Below, in pieces: positions 1 to 8,771 of a stretch of DNA of 64,000 bases. The first letter of the stretch is position 1; every line of letters begins with the position of its first letter. A program made the translations under genes and the position numbers. Source of the DNA: an uncultured Flavihumibacter sp. (GTDB taxonomy: Bacteria; Bacteroidota; Bacteroidia; Chitinophagales; Chitinophagaceae); NCBI GenBank assembly GCA_902168105.1, contig CABHOY010000045.1, positions 62,001 through 126,000 on the forward strand. Direction: 5' to 3'. The notes under the pieces are model-generated. The model was not told the origin of the DNA and did no database searches. It saw only the letters and a list, made by a program, of their open reading frames with translations.

Positions 1-585
1 CCTTTCAATTTTGATGATGTAAGTCTCGTACTGCTGGATACACAGGTGAAACATTCCCTGGCGTCTTCAGAATATAATACACGTCGTGAGGAATGTGAAA
101 CAGGTGTGGCGTTGATCAAAAAGCATCATGCACATGTGAACAGCCTGCGTGACGCCAATATGGATATGCTGGATGCTTATGTGAAATCATACGATGCAAC
201 TGTTTACAACCGTTGCCGCTATGTAGTGGAAGAGATACAGCGTTTACAGGATGCTTGTGAAGATCTGCAGCGCAATGACCTGGAAGCCTTCGGTAAAAAG
301 GTTTTCGCAACACACGAAGGACTGGACAAACTGTATAATGTCAGCTGTCCTGAACTGAACTGGCTGGCAGAATTTGCCGGCGGTCAGCAGGGAGTATTAG
401 GCGCCCGTATGATGGGAGGCGGTTTTGGTGGTTGTACCATTAATATCGTGAAAAAATCGGATGTACCGGCCCTGCTTGAGAAAGCAGCCGCAGGTTACGA
501 ACAGCAGTTCAAAACACCGTTGAAAGCATATGTTACGAGCATCGAAGATGGATGTCGTACTGTCAATAATTTGGTTAATAATTAA
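1..585 (+). CDS. galK: Galactokinase, C-terminal part (5' end outside window)
   Basis: This is the last 194 codons of galactokinase, which phosphorylates galactose to galactose-1-phosphate with ATP in the Leloir pathway, in the cytoplasm. The frame is open from base 1, so the start lies upstream; the first Met at 46 is internal. The third GHMP-kinase motif is visible near the C-terminus (GARMMGGGFGGC, about 60 residues before the end). Before it comes the helical stretch typical of galactokinases, with residues such as SSEYNTRREEC. The next gene on the same strand is galT, the following step of the pathway, so the two probably form an operon. The identification is firm; only the missing N-terminus limits it. 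Confidence 0.95.
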   Translation, partial: PFNFDDVSLVLLDTQVKHSLASSEYNTRREECETGVALIKKHHAHVNSLRDANMDMLDAYVKSYDATVYNRCRYVVEEIQRLQDACEDLQRNDLEAFGKKVFATHEGLDKLYNVSCPELNWLAEFAGGQQGVLGARMMGGGFGGCTINIVKKSDVPALLEKAAAGYEQQFKTPLKAYVTSIEDGCRTVNNLVNN

Positions 586-597
586 GCTCTGAAGTCA

Positions 598-630
598 AAG
601 GACTGGCCCAACACCCATGGGTCAGTCCTT
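598..630 (+). other. Hairpin between galK and galT
   Basis: Arms 598-610 (AAGGACTGGCCCA) and 618-630 (TGGGTCAGTCCTT) pair over 13 positions with one mismatch, around a 7-base loop. No T-run follows, so this is more likely an intra-operon processing or attenuation hairpin than a full terminator. It covers the upstream ATG at 617, which argues against that codon being the galT start. Confidence 0.6.
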
Positions 631-655
631 CACTAAATGTAAATGTTCCGGGAGA

Positions 656-1723
656 ATGTCTGAAAATACCTTTGATCTAACAGCTCACCCACATACCCGT
701 TTGAATATTCTGACGGGAGAATGGGTCCTGGTGTCTCCTCACCGTTCCAAACGCCCATGGCAGGGAAAGGTGGAGTCGCCTTCTTTAGTACAACGTCCGG
801 CCTATGTGGAGGATTGTTATCTGTGCCCGGGCAATACCCGTGCTGATGGTACTCACAACGCAGCGTATGATGGGCCCATCGCATTTACAAACGATTTTTC
901 CGCCTTGCTTGCAGATACCCCGAAGGGTGGCCCAAATGAAGACGGATTGCTGGTGGCCCGGTCACAGAAAGGCATCTGCCGTGTGATCTGCTTCAGCCCA
1001 CGTCATGATCTTACATTACCTGAAATGGAACTGCCCGATATCCGTAAAGTGGTAGACCTGTGGCATACCGAACTGGAATCACTGGCAGCAGTACCATTTA
1101 TTAAATACATACAGATCTTCGAAAACAAAGGAGAGATCATGGGATGCAGCAATCCGCATCCGCATGGACAGATCTGGGCTTCCGAAGATGTGCCGATGGA
1201 AATAGAGAAGGAAACACGTCAGCAACGTAACTATTTCCTGCAACATGGCCGTAGCCTGTTGTCGGCTTACCTGGAGAAAGAACTGAAAGAAGAAGAGCGT
1301 ATCATCGCGCAGAATGAACATTTTGTAGCACTGGTACCTTTCTGGGCGGTATGGCCTTTTGAAGCAATGATCATCAGCCGCCGTCATGTACAGAGCCTTC
1401 TGCAATTCACTACAGCAGAACGTGATGGACTGGCAGCTATCCTGAAAGAGCTGACCACCCGTTATGATAATCTGTTTGAAACATCATTCCCTTATTCAGC
1501 AGGAATGCATCAAATGCCTTTTAACGATGGCGACAGTCATCCGGAATGGCACTGGCACATGCACTTCTATCCGCCATTACTGCGCTCTGCAACCGTGAAG
1601 AAATTTATGGTAGGATATGAAATGCTGGCACATCCGCAAAGGGATATTACACCGGAATATGCTGCGGGACGTTTGAGAGAACTACCTGTAGTGCATTATA
1701 AGAAAGCAGGGGTGCCTGCATAG
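656..1723 (+). CDS. galT: Galactose-1-phosphate uridylyltransferase
   Basis: GalT exchanges UMP between UDP-glucose and galactose-1-phosphate, giving UDP-galactose and glucose-1-phosphate. The 355-residue protein has the family marks: a zinc-type CxxC (CYLC) near residue 50, the active-site signature GCSNPHPHGQIW, whose second His is the uridylylated nucleophile, and a later HWHMHFYPP metal/substrate segment. I placed the start at 656 (MSENTFDLTAHPHTRLN). An in-frame ATG at 617 would add 13 residues unlike the family and lies inside a hairpin. It is 70 bases downstream of galK and probably co-transcribed with it. A strong terminator follows. Confidence 0.96.
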   Translation: MSENTFDLTAHPHTRLNILTGEWVLVSPHRSKRPWQGKVESPSLVQRPAYVEDCYLCPGNTRADGTHNAAYDGPIAFTNDFSALLADTPKGGPNEDGLLVARSQKGICRVICFSPRHDLTLPEMELPDIRKVVDLWHTELESLAAVPFIKYIQIFENKGEIMGCSNPHPHGQIWASEDVPMEIEKETRQQRNYFLQHGRSLLSAYLEKELKEEERIIAQNEHFVALVPFWAVWPFEAMIISRRHVQSLLQFTTAERDGLAAILKELTTRYDNLFETSFPYSAGMHQMPFNDGDSHPEWHWHMHFYPPLLRSATVKKFMVGYEMLAHPQRDITPEYAAGRLRELPVVHYKKAGVPA

Positions 1724-1765
1724 ACTTGTTTTTTGTTTATTCTTTTTTTGAACCAAAATGTGTTG

Positions 1766-1795
1766 GGGGCCGTAATCGTACGGCCCCATTTTTTT
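1766..1795 (+). terminator. Intrinsic terminator after galT
   Basis: A perfect 9-bp stem, GGGGCCGTA (1766-1774) with TACGGCCCC (1779-1787), closes a 4-base loop and is followed by A and seven T. It ends the galK-galT transcript just before the convergent receptor gene. Confidence 0.9.
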
Positions 1796-1822
1796 ACTGA
1801 ATGTTGTTGGAAAATTAAGATG

Positions 1823-3871
1823 CTATAAGGTCACCCTCACACCGCCGTAATAATTCCTGCCCGGTGCAGGGTTATAATACCTGGCGCCTACTGCGTTCAG
1901 ATCGTTCCCTAAACTATAGCGCTGGTCCAGCAGATTATCAACGCCCGCATATATTGAGAGCCATTTATTGGCGCCCCAGTTCACTTTACCCTGTACAAGA
2001 TGGTATGACTTTGCAAAAGCAGTATTGGCGTCATCTAACGGTAAGCGGTCTGTATAGGTGTGCTGGCCATATAGTGAAACACGTGCAGGGAATTGTATGA
2101 GGAGGGATGCAGTTGCAATATTTTTCGGTACGCCTGTAATGGCATTACCGGAAAGCTCTTTACCAGCGATGTTGTACTCACTGAACTTGAAGTGACTGTA
2201 GGTATAACTGTCCTGAAACTGGATACCTCGGAGAAATCCTTCTGTCCTGGGTCGTTGTAACCATGCAGAGAAATGGAATTCCACACCTGTCTGGTTGGTT
2301 CCACCTGCATTAATAAAGAACTCCGTACCATCGTCATGCAGCTGGCGCACAATCGCGTCCTGCAGCTTGTAATAGAACACAGCCGCATCTGCCTGGAAAC
2401 GATCATTACGGCTATTGAACCGCAAGCCTGTTTCATAGTTCCAGCCGGTTTCCGCCTGCAGGGTAGTATTGATAATATTATCTGACGCACGTACTTCCGC
2501 GATTGAAGGAGGGGAGTAGCCCCTGCTGACGGTGGCGCGTGCCGACAGATCAGGCGTTATCAGGTAAGAAAGGGAGAAACGGGGCATCAGTTCAGCCGTA
2601 AATTTCTTCTTGCCGTCTATGTCTGCCGCCACATCATTGAAGTGGTAACGGTAATAGTTGACACTCACGGCAGCTTCTGCTACCCATTGTTTGCCGGGGC
2701 GGAGGGTGACACCGGTAAAATAGAAGTATTGTCTGGCGGTGATATCACTGGCAGCCTGCAAAGTATCCCTTACGCCGGCCCTGTTGCCGTAATTGTCAAT
2801 ATCTGACCCGGTTTGCTGCCATTCTATGCCCGTAGTCCAGTCAAGCAGCATATTGCTGTTGCCCAGCGGCTGGTTCTGCAAGGCGATATACGTGCGGGCG
2901 CCAAAGCTATTTTCGTCCCTGGCCTCAAAGTTGGTAATAAACGGATTCTCAAAGTGAGTATTACTACCATATACTGTGATGACGTGCTGCCAGTGCTCAG
3001 ATATTTGTGAAGTATGCACCAGGCCACCGAACGCTGTTTTATTCCGGATCCCCGCCTTCTGGGTGATAGCGCCGGGTAATGTTGGTGTAGCGGGACGGGC
3101 CGCTTTAGGATTAGCCTCCGCTTGTGCCAGCGTTAAACCGCCCGGAGTGCGATAATCCAGGTCACTGTAAAAGGCGATCAGTTTGAGTTGATTATGAGGA
3201 TTATATTGCCATTCCTGCGCTGTTTGCACATAATACCTTTTCATGGCGCTGTTATCTCTGTAGCCGTCCGAATGATGTACTGCCTGATAGATGTTCAGTT
3301 TGTAATTGCCCCACTGTTGCTGCCAACCCAGTTGCTCACGGAACAGGCCATAACTGCCGCCCTGTACGTCAGCCCTGATACGGGCGCTGTCGGGTAATGT
3401 ACCTGCGGGATGCAGCAGTACGACGCCCCCGGAGTTAGCACCAAACTGGCTGCCGTCAGGTCCTTTCAATATTTCGATGCCCTGGAAACTTCCGGGGTCC
3501 GCAAGATTCAGGTAGGAGTTGCCCCCTGCATCCGTCAGCGGGATCTCGTCCAGGTAGAGCTTCACGTTTCTGATACCGAAAGGGGAGCGTAACAGGCTGC
3601 CTCTTAAAGAGAGGCGATAACTGCCGGGGGAACGTTCTTCCATACGTACGCCGGGTACCGTATTCAATGCAGGCAATAATGTAACGCCCTGCTGCAGTTG
3701 CAGCTGACGTGCGGTAAGTACAGTGCTGCTGGTAGGCACCTGGAGCAGGGTAAACTGTTTGCCCGGGTATGCCTGTATCACTACTTCCCGGAGACGGTGA
3801 GTAGTATCGGTTGATGATTGTGCATAAGTGGCCAGCGGTAGTATACTAAGGGCCAATAGAACTTTTTTCAT
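1823..3871 (-). CDS. TonB-dependent outer membrane receptor
   Basis: This 682-residue outer membrane receptor imports a ligand using TonB energy. A signal peptide (MKKVLLALSILPLATYAQ) is followed by a TonB-box-like stretch (REVVIQAYPG). A plug domain comes next, about residues 45-160, with PGVRMEERSPGSYRLSLRGS and IEILKGPDGSQFGANSGGVV. A beta-barrel ends in an aromatic C-terminal strand (YYGGVRVTL). It lacks the CarboxypepD-like N-terminal extension of SusC proteins and has no SusD partner, which suggests a metal-chelate or small cofactor ligand rather than a glycan. I looked for a cobalamin riboswitch in the leader and did not see one. The substrate is not resolved. A good -7 box lies 23 bases upstream of the start codon. 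Confidence 0.9.
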   Translation of the reverse strand: MKKVLLALSILPLATYAQSSTDTTHRLREVVIQAYPGKQFTLLQVPTSSTVLTARQLQLQQGVTLLPALNTVPGVRMEERSPGSYRLSLRGSLLRSPFGIRNVKLYLDEIPLTDAGGNSYLNLADPGSFQGIEILKGPDGSQFGANSGGVVLLHPAGTLPDSARIRADVQGGSYGLFREQLGWQQQWGNYKLNIYQAVHHSDGYRDNSAMKRYYVQTAQEWQYNPHNQLKLIAFYSDLDYRTPGGLTLAQAEANPKAARPATPTLPGAITQKAGIRNKTAFGGLVHTSQISEHWQHVITVYGSNTHFENPFITNFEARDENSFGARTYIALQNQPLGNSNMLLDWTTGIEWQQTGSDIDNYGNRAGVRDTLQAASDITARQYFYFTGVTLRPGKQWVAEAAVSVNYYRYHFNDVAADIDGKKKFTAELMPRFSLSYLITPDLSARATVSRGYSPPSIAEVRASDNIINTTLQAETGWNYETGLRFNSRNDRFQADAAVFYYKLQDAIVRQLHDDGTEFFINAGGTNQTGVEFHFSAWLQRPRTEGFLRGIQFQDSYTYSHFKFSEYNIAGKELSGNAITGVPKNIATASLLIQFPARVSLYGQHTYTDRLPLDDANTAFAKSYHLVQGKVNWGANKWLSIYAGVDNLLDQRYSLGNDLNAVGARYYNPAPGRNYYGGVRVTL

Positions 3872-3893
3872 TAGATAGTGTCTTCTATTATTC

Positions 3894-3901
3894 CAAAGCT
3901 A
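3894..3901 (-). promoter_or_regulatory. -7 promoter box (TAGCTTTG) for the TonB receptor
   Basis: The minus strand reads TAGCTTTG, a full match to the Bacteroidota -7 consensus TAnnTTTG. It lies 23 bases upstream of the start at 3871, predicting a leader of roughly 15 nt. No clear -33 TTG was found at the usual spacing. Confidence 0.5.
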
Positions 3902-4054
3902 CTTGTATTTTCCTTATTTGAACCAGCCAAATGGGATCACCGGTATTGTACACCGTTGGCAATACATTTACATGTATTGCAATCAGGTTGAACAAACCTT
4001 CGACCCTGTGGTGCCGGATTGTTTCTAGCCACGGGTTTGTAACCCGGGGTTATT

Positions 4055-4075
4055 GATCCGGATTAAAACCTGGGT
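4055..4075. repeat. GATCCGGATT element, copy 1
   Basis: GATCCGGATT followed by AAAACCTGGG. It matches copy 2 (4859-4878) at 17 of 20 positions, and shares the 14-mer TGATCCGGATTAAA with copy 3 (33053-33066). It lies next to the palindrome CGGGTTTGTAACCCG, so it may be a REP-like dispersed element. Confidence 0.45.
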
Positions 4076-4795
4076 ATTCAATCATTGCATCCCTCCCTAG
4101 AAAATTATAATCCATATACCACAATGTTGAATATACAATTGTCAAATCCCCGGGGCCGGTATACATCTTTGCTACTGATTATTTTGCCTGTTATATCCCT
4201 GTTATTAGTAGCGGATATCCGCACGTGATAACCAATTGCTTACTACGTAAAGACATCCCTTATAATGTAGCCTGAAAAAAAATAACGTCTTCGAATTTGG
4301 AAATATGATTTCATGCTGTATATTTGTCTACAGATTCAGTAGACTAATAAGATTTACCACCACCAGGAGAAAAGAGCTGAGTATTCTCCTTGTTTTGTCT
4401 CACCAGCAAAGCAATATCATCAGCAATATGAAAATCAAAAACTAATTATTATATGCATCAGCATAGTGTATTATTGATACATAATTATATAGGTGAAGTG
4501 GTGAAGGTCGATCATAACCAATTCTGTAAAGCAGTTGTTTACAACAGCTGTTGCTGATCAAAAGAAATTGTTTGCTATAAGCTGTAAATAAAAATGCCCG
4601 GTCAGGCTAGCGGGGAAGGTGTGTTGCAGATTTATTGGTGGTAAATTATAATGTAATATACCTCCCGCGCCCCCTGGCATTAATAGACAGGAACAAAGAT
4701 ACTCGCAGCGTTTTAGCTGTTATTCCGGAAGCATTACCTGCTTACCCGTATTATACTCAACTCGATTTATTACGACATTATATACCTGCTATATG

Positions 4796-4814
4796 GTAAC
4801 AATTATATTGTTAC
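4796..4814. promoter_or_regulatory. 19-bp dyad upstream of tonB
   Basis: GTAACAATTATATTGTTAC has perfect 8-bp arms around a 3-base centre. It lies about 160 bases before the tonB start, a plausible homodimeric regulator site. No regulator is identified. Confidence 0.45.
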
Positions 4815-4858
4815 GATTAAAAGATAGTGAATACTTCCTTTAGCAAATAGGTGATCCC

Positions 4859-4878
4859 GATCCGGATTTCAATCTGGG
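4859..4878. repeat. GATCCGGATT element, copy 2
   Basis: GATCCGGATTTCAATCTGGG, 17 of 20 identical to copy 1 about 800 bases away. It contains the imperfect palindrome CCGGATT-TC-AATCTGG. Confidence 0.4.
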
Positions 4879-4971
4879 CTGGTAAATTTAATTAAAGCAC
4901 TCCTCTCAAGTTTTTTTTAAATCTCTTATGGAAAGATAATGACGCTGCATCTATATAGAAATGTTTATCCC

Positions 4972-5814
4972 ATGAATGCAACGAACATTATTAAATCAGA
5001 CTTTCTCGACATTCTTTTTGATGGTCGTAATAAAGACTACGGAGCCTATGACTTACGTAGAAGTGAAGACAGACGCGTGCGCAACGCTATTATTGGTACG
5101 GCTTCCATCGCTTTGGTCATCATCGGTGGATATATAGTCAGTAATAAACTGATGGCTGCGGACATGCATACACGAAAAGATATTGCAGTTGTACCGACCA
5201 TTTTGAAACCAGTAGAAATTCCGGGAGAGAAGCCGTTAACGCCGCCACCTCCTCCTGTTACTACACCACCACCGCCGGCCTCTTCATCCATTAAAATTAC
5301 CACACCCACTATCGCACCAGACGACGTTGTTAAGGAAGCAGATGAATTGCCTAAGATGGACAGTGTTGGTAATAAATCCATCGGTCTCGCCAATACTGTT
5401 GGTGATGATGTGAATGGTGTTGAAAGCCCATTCGAGAATGGGTTGAAAGGTGGTACTGATGTAGTTGAAGCGCCTAAGGCGGCTGAACCCACAGGTCCAT
5501 ATATCTATGTTGAATTTATGCCATCATTTCCTGGAGGTGAAGAGGCATTGGCAAGATTCCTCCGGAAAAATTTACGGTATCCGCAAATGGCTCAGGAGAA
5601 TGAAATTGAAGGAAGAGTATTCGTACAATTTGTAATTAATCCTCAGGGAAAAATTAGCGAAGTCACAACCGTAGGCCCTCACAGGGGTGGAGGACTGGAC
5701 GAGGAAGCTGTACGGGTAGTAAAATCAATGCCAGACTGGAAGCCAGGCAAACAAAACGGACAGCCGGTGAGCGTAAGGTACAATCTTCCTATTGGCTTTA
5801 CCCTGGCTCATTAA
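4972..5814 (+). CDS. TonB-type energy transducer
   Basis: This inner-membrane protein passes proton-motive force to outer membrane receptors. The 280-residue form begins MNATNIIKSDFLDILFDGRN, the usual Bacteroidota TonB start; an ATG 33 bases upstream (4939) would add 11 atypical residues. The order is a cytoplasmic segment, one TM helix (about residues 40-60, IIGTASIALVIIGGYIV) and a Pro-rich periplasmic spacer (about 88-105, PPPPPVTTPPPPA). A C-terminal TonB domain follows (about 185-280), with FPGGEEALARFLRKNLRYP and GRVFVQFVINPQGKI. No exbB/exbD lies nearby, so it must share an ExbBD complex encoded elsewhere. It may serve the receptor across the gap. A terminator follows. Confidence 0.92.
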   Translation: MNATNIIKSDFLDILFDGRNKDYGAYDLRRSEDRRVRNAIIGTASIALVIIGGYIVSNKLMAADMHTRKDIAVVPTILKPVEIPGEKPLTPPPPPVTTPPPPASSSIKITTPTIAPDDVVKEADELPKMDSVGNKSIGLANTVGDDVNGVESPFENGLKGGTDVVEAPKAAEPTGPYIYVEFMPSFPGGEEALARFLRKNLRYPQMAQENEIEGRVFVQFVINPQGKISEVTTVGPHRGGGLDEEAVRVVKSMPDWKPGKQNGQPVSVRYNLPIGFTLAH

Positions 5815-5899
5815 AAGACTGATTTCTTTTTAACCGATCATATTACTCAATTAACAGGTTTATTCTCTCAACACTCCCAAATTTAGGGGGGACTTGCAA

Positions 5900-5935
5900 A
5901 AGGCCGTGGCGGATAGCTACGGCCTTACTCTTTCT
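5900..5935 (+). terminator. Intrinsic terminator after tonB
   Basis: Stem AAGGCCGT (5900-5907) with ACGGCCTT (5919-5926), extended by an inner GC pair across a mismatch. A T-rich tail ACTCTTTCT follows. Confidence 0.75.
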
Positions 5936-5937
5936 AC

Positions 5938-5945
5938 TAACTTTG
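5938..5945 (+). promoter_or_regulatory. -7 promoter box (TAACTTTG) for ppc
   Basis: TAACTTTG matches TAnnTTTG exactly and lies just after the tonB terminator and 77 bases before the ppc start. No TTG is visible at the usual -33 distance, so the assignment is moderate. Confidence 0.45.
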
Positions 5946-6022
5946 CATTCCACTTTGTAACTATTTTGTACTATTTTTAGCTCCCGGTTGGCAAAGGCTC
6001 TTTTAAATTACGAAATTTAGTT

Positions 6023-8602
6023 ATGGAAGCACCGGTTAATAACACCTTGCAATTATTCAAGAACCTGGTTGGCACCAAGTTCCAGTTATACAATAGTCTT
6101 TTTACCGCATTGCCTTTTCATAAGGTAGAAAGAACCGGCGTATTTTTATCATTATTCTCGATCCATTGTGAGGAAGGATACGGAAAGGAAAAAAGTCCCC
6201 AGGAAATTCTTGATTCTTATTTTCAACAATACACATCCTGTAGTAATGAACAGCAGGCACTGGACCTTATGTTCCGCTTTGTGCAATACGCAGAAAGACA
6301 GGTAGTATTGTTTGATGCGCTGGAAGATGCGGCGTTCCGCCATATTCAGGACGTGCATGGCACTGGCTCTCTGAGCCATCTGCAGTCAGAGATCATTGCG
6401 GAACAGGCAGAAGAAAAGCTGGAAAAGAAACTCCAGGATTTCTCCGTGAGATTGGTATTGACGGCACATCCCACCCAATTCTACCCTGGTGGGGTACTCA
6501 CCATTATCAATGACCTGTCAAGGGCCTTGATAAATGATAATACGGCCCAGGTAAACTCTTACCTGCAGCAATTAGGTAAAACACCATTCTTCAAAAAGGA
6601 AAAACCAACCCCATATGACGAGGCCATCAGCCTGCTATGGTTCCTGGAGAATACTTTTTATCCTGCTGCCGGACGTATTATATCTAAATTAAAAGCACAG
6701 TTCCCCGCTGCTATCAATAGCAACAATCCGGTGATCAGAATGGGCTTCTGGCCTGGTGGAGACCGCGATGGGAATCCTTTTGTAAACGCTGATATCACCT
6801 TACGTGTGGCGGAAGCGTTACGTGGAGGGATCCTCAAATGTTACTATCTGGATGTGCGCAAACTGAGGCGGCGCCTTACTTTTAAAGGAATTGAGAATGA
6901 GTTGATCAAGCTGGAACAGCAACTGTATAACAACCTGTTCATTCCTGGTCATAAAACCAATATCTCGCAGAAAGAGATCCTGGATGTTCTGGCAGGTATC
7001 CGCGTAACGCTCATCGAAGAGAATAATGGACTGTTCCTGAACCTGCTCGATGACCTGGCAAACAGGGTAGAGTTGTTCGGTCTGTTCTTTGCCTCACTCG
7101 ATATCCGTCAGGATAGTTCAGTTCACAGTCCGCTGCTGGAGGCTGTCGCCACCAGTTCCGACCTGCTGCCGTCTAACTATAAAGATCTCTCTGACAAGGA
7201 AAAAATAAGCAGCCTGCTGAATATTAAAGGCACGCTGAACCCTGATGCGCTGAAAGACCCTTTATATAAAGATACGCTGGCCACTATTGCTGCTATGAAA
7301 GAGATTCAGCAGAACAATGGTGAGTTTGGCTGTCACCGGTATATTATCAGTCACAGCATGAATGCGCTGAACGTAATGGAGGTATACGGCATGTTCCTGC
7401 TATCCGGATGGGAGAAGGAATTCATGAGTGTCGACATCGTGCCGCTGTTTGAAACCATTGATGATCTCCGTCAGGCAGGTAACGTGATGCGTGAATTGTA
7501 CGACAATGCTGATTACCGTGAACATCTGCGCAAGCGTTATAATAAACAGACCATCATGCTGGGCTTCTCTGATGGAACTAAAGATGGTGGTTACCTAATG
7601 GCTAACTGGAGTATTCAGAAAGCTAAAAAGGAATTAACACGCATTTCCAGAGAGTATGAAATTGATGTAGTCTTCTTCGACGGCCGTGGCGGTCCTCCTG
7701 CAAGAGGTGGTGGTAAAACACACCAGTTCTATGCATCTATGGGCCGTGATATTGCGAACGAAGAAATTCAACTGACTATACAAGGGCAGACCATCAGTTC
7801 CAATTTCGGAACAGTTGATTCAGCTCAGTTTAATATAGAGCAACTGGTACATGCTGGTATTGCCAATGAATTGTTCTCTTCCCGTGAAGTAACGCTTTCC
7901 GACGAGGAAGAAGCATTGCTGGAGGAAATGGCGAACGAAGGATTTAAGGCATTCAATAAACTTAAGTTGCATCCTGACTTCCTGGATTATCTCGACTTTG
8001 CCAGCCCGCTGCGTTATTACGCTCAAACCAACATCGGAAGCCGTCCTTCTAAACGGAATGCAGCAGCTAAACTGAACCTTAACGACCTGAGAGCGGTGCC
8101 TTATGTAGGCGCATGGAGCCAGCTGAAACAGAATGTACCAGGATACTATGGCGTAGGCGCCGCATTGGAAGCGTTGGATAAAGCGGGTAAATGGGAATCA
8201 GTACAGAAGCTCTATAAGAATTCACTTTTCTTCCGTACGCTGTTGGACAACTGTCAGATGGCGATGAAGAAAAGTTATTTCCCGCTCACTGCTGCATACG
8301 GAAAACATCCGCGTTTTGGTGAGGTGTGGAATATGATACATGATGAATACCTGCGTACACGTTTATACATACTGCACCTGGTAGGGCAAACGGAATTGAT
8401 GGGAGCATCCCCTGTAGATCAGCTGTCAATCCAGATGCGCGAACGTATCGTATTGCCTTTGCTCACCATTCAGCAGGGCGCACTGGCCCGTATCCGTGAG
8501 CTGAATGAAAGAGGTAATGAGAAGGCGCTGAAGGAAACGTATGAGAAACTGGTGGTACGTTGTTCTTTCGGTATCATCAATGCAGGCAGGAACTCGGCCT
8601 AG
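6023..8602 (+). CDS. ppc: Phosphoenolpyruvate carboxylase
   Basis: PEPC makes oxaloacetate from PEP and bicarbonate to refill the TCA cycle. At 859 residues it has normal family length. It shows the first catalytic motif LTAHPTQ (H149), the PEP-binding GFWPGGDRDGNPFV near 240-255, and a glycine-rich loop FFDGRGGPPARGGG around D553. The QGQTISSNFGT segment is also present. The C-terminus GRNSA corresponds to the MRNTG end of classical PEPCs. Asp stands where enterobacterial and plant enzymes have His in (F)HGRGG; I believe this is a Bacteroidota variant rather than damage, since the rest of the loop is intact. It is transcribed alone between terminators. Confidence 0.96.
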   Translation: MEAPVNNTLQLFKNLVGTKFQLYNSLFTALPFHKVERTGVFLSLFSIHCEEGYGKEKSPQEILDSYFQQYTSCSNEQQALDLMFRFVQYAERQVVLFDALEDAAFRHIQDVHGTGSLSHLQSEIIAEQAEEKLEKKLQDFSVRLVLTAHPTQFYPGGVLTIINDLSRALINDNTAQVNSYLQQLGKTPFFKKEKPTPYDEAISLLWFLENTFYPAAGRIISKLKAQFPAAINSNNPVIRMGFWPGGDRDGNPFVNADITLRVAEALRGGILKCYYLDVRKLRRRLTFKGIENELIKLEQQLYNNLFIPGHKTNISQKEILDVLAGIRVTLIEENNGLFLNLLDDLANRVELFGLFFASLDIRQDSSVHSPLLEAVATSSDLLPSNYKDLSDKEKISSLLNIKGTLNPDALKDPLYKDTLATIAAMKEIQQNNGEFGCHRYIISHSMNALNVMEVYGMFLLSGWEKEFMSVDIVPLFETIDDLRQAGNVMRELYDNADYREHLRKRYNKQTIMLGFSDGTKDGGYLMANWSIQKAKKELTRISREYEIDVVFFDGRGGPPARGGGKTHQFYASMGRDIANEEIQLTIQGQTISSNFGTVDSAQFNIEQLVHAGIANELFSSREVTLSDEEEALLEEMANEGFKAFNKLKLHPDFLDYLDFASPLRYYAQTNIGSRPSKRNAAAKLNLNDLRAVPYVGAWSQLKQNVPGYYGVGAALEALDKAGKWESVQKLYKNSLFFRTLLDNCQMAMKKSYFPLTAAYGKHPRFGEVWNMIHDEYLRTRLYILHLVGQTELMGASPVDQLSIQMRERIVLPLLTIQQGALARIRELNERGNEKALKETYEKLVVRCSFGIINAGRNSA

Positions 8603-8630
8603 TACACACTTGTCATTTAAAATATACATA

Positions 8631-8677
8631 AACGCTCAATGCAGAAATGCATTGGGCGTTTTGCTTTCTGTTTTTTT
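8631..8677 (+). terminator. Intrinsic terminator after ppc
   Basis: A 13-bp stem with one G-T wobble, AACGCTCAATGCA (8631-8643) and TGCATTGGGCGTT (8648-8660), is followed by a T-rich tail that includes seven T. Confidence 0.88.
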
Positions 8678-8692
8678 GTGTAAATTAACACA
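8677..8692. promoter_or_regulatory. Candidate operator TGTGT-N6-ACACA upstream of ureA
   Basis: A dyad with the arm length and 6-base spacer of CRP/FNR-type sites lies 80 bases upstream of ureA, just after the ppc terminator. It could control the urease operon. The sequence is AT-rich, so chance is possible. Confidence 0.3.
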
Positions 8693-8771
8693 TCGGAAGA
8701 GTCACTATTATTTTAACCCATTTCTCTGTTACGTTGTCAGGAACGAAGGCACTTTTTAAACCAGAAACACT

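Larger units (their letters stand above)
3872..4971. other. 1.1 kb gene-free, AT-rich, palindrome-rich gap
   Basis: No convincing coding sequence lies between the receptor start and the tonB start. The gap holds a minus-strand -7 box at 3894-3901, a short palindrome CGGGTTTGTAACCCG at 4032-4046 and two related GATCCGGATT elements at 4055 and 4859. It also holds a 12-bp palindrome CAACAGCTGTTG at 4542-4553 and a 19-bp dyad at 4796-4814. A weak hairpin GGAGAA/TTCTCC with a T-rich tail lies near 4370-4400. An open frame of about 46 codons from 4305 has no recognisable features. A regulatory or small-RNA function is possible but not shown. Confidence 0.6.

Noticed and set aside
617..655. Longer galT reading frame starting at 617
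   Set aside because: The extra 13 residues are unlike the family and the ATG lies in the galK-galT hairpin; 656 fits better.
3872..4100. Cobalamin riboswitch ahead of the TonB receptor
   Set aside because: No B12-box sequence in the leader on the minus strand, and the likely promoter leaves only a short leader.
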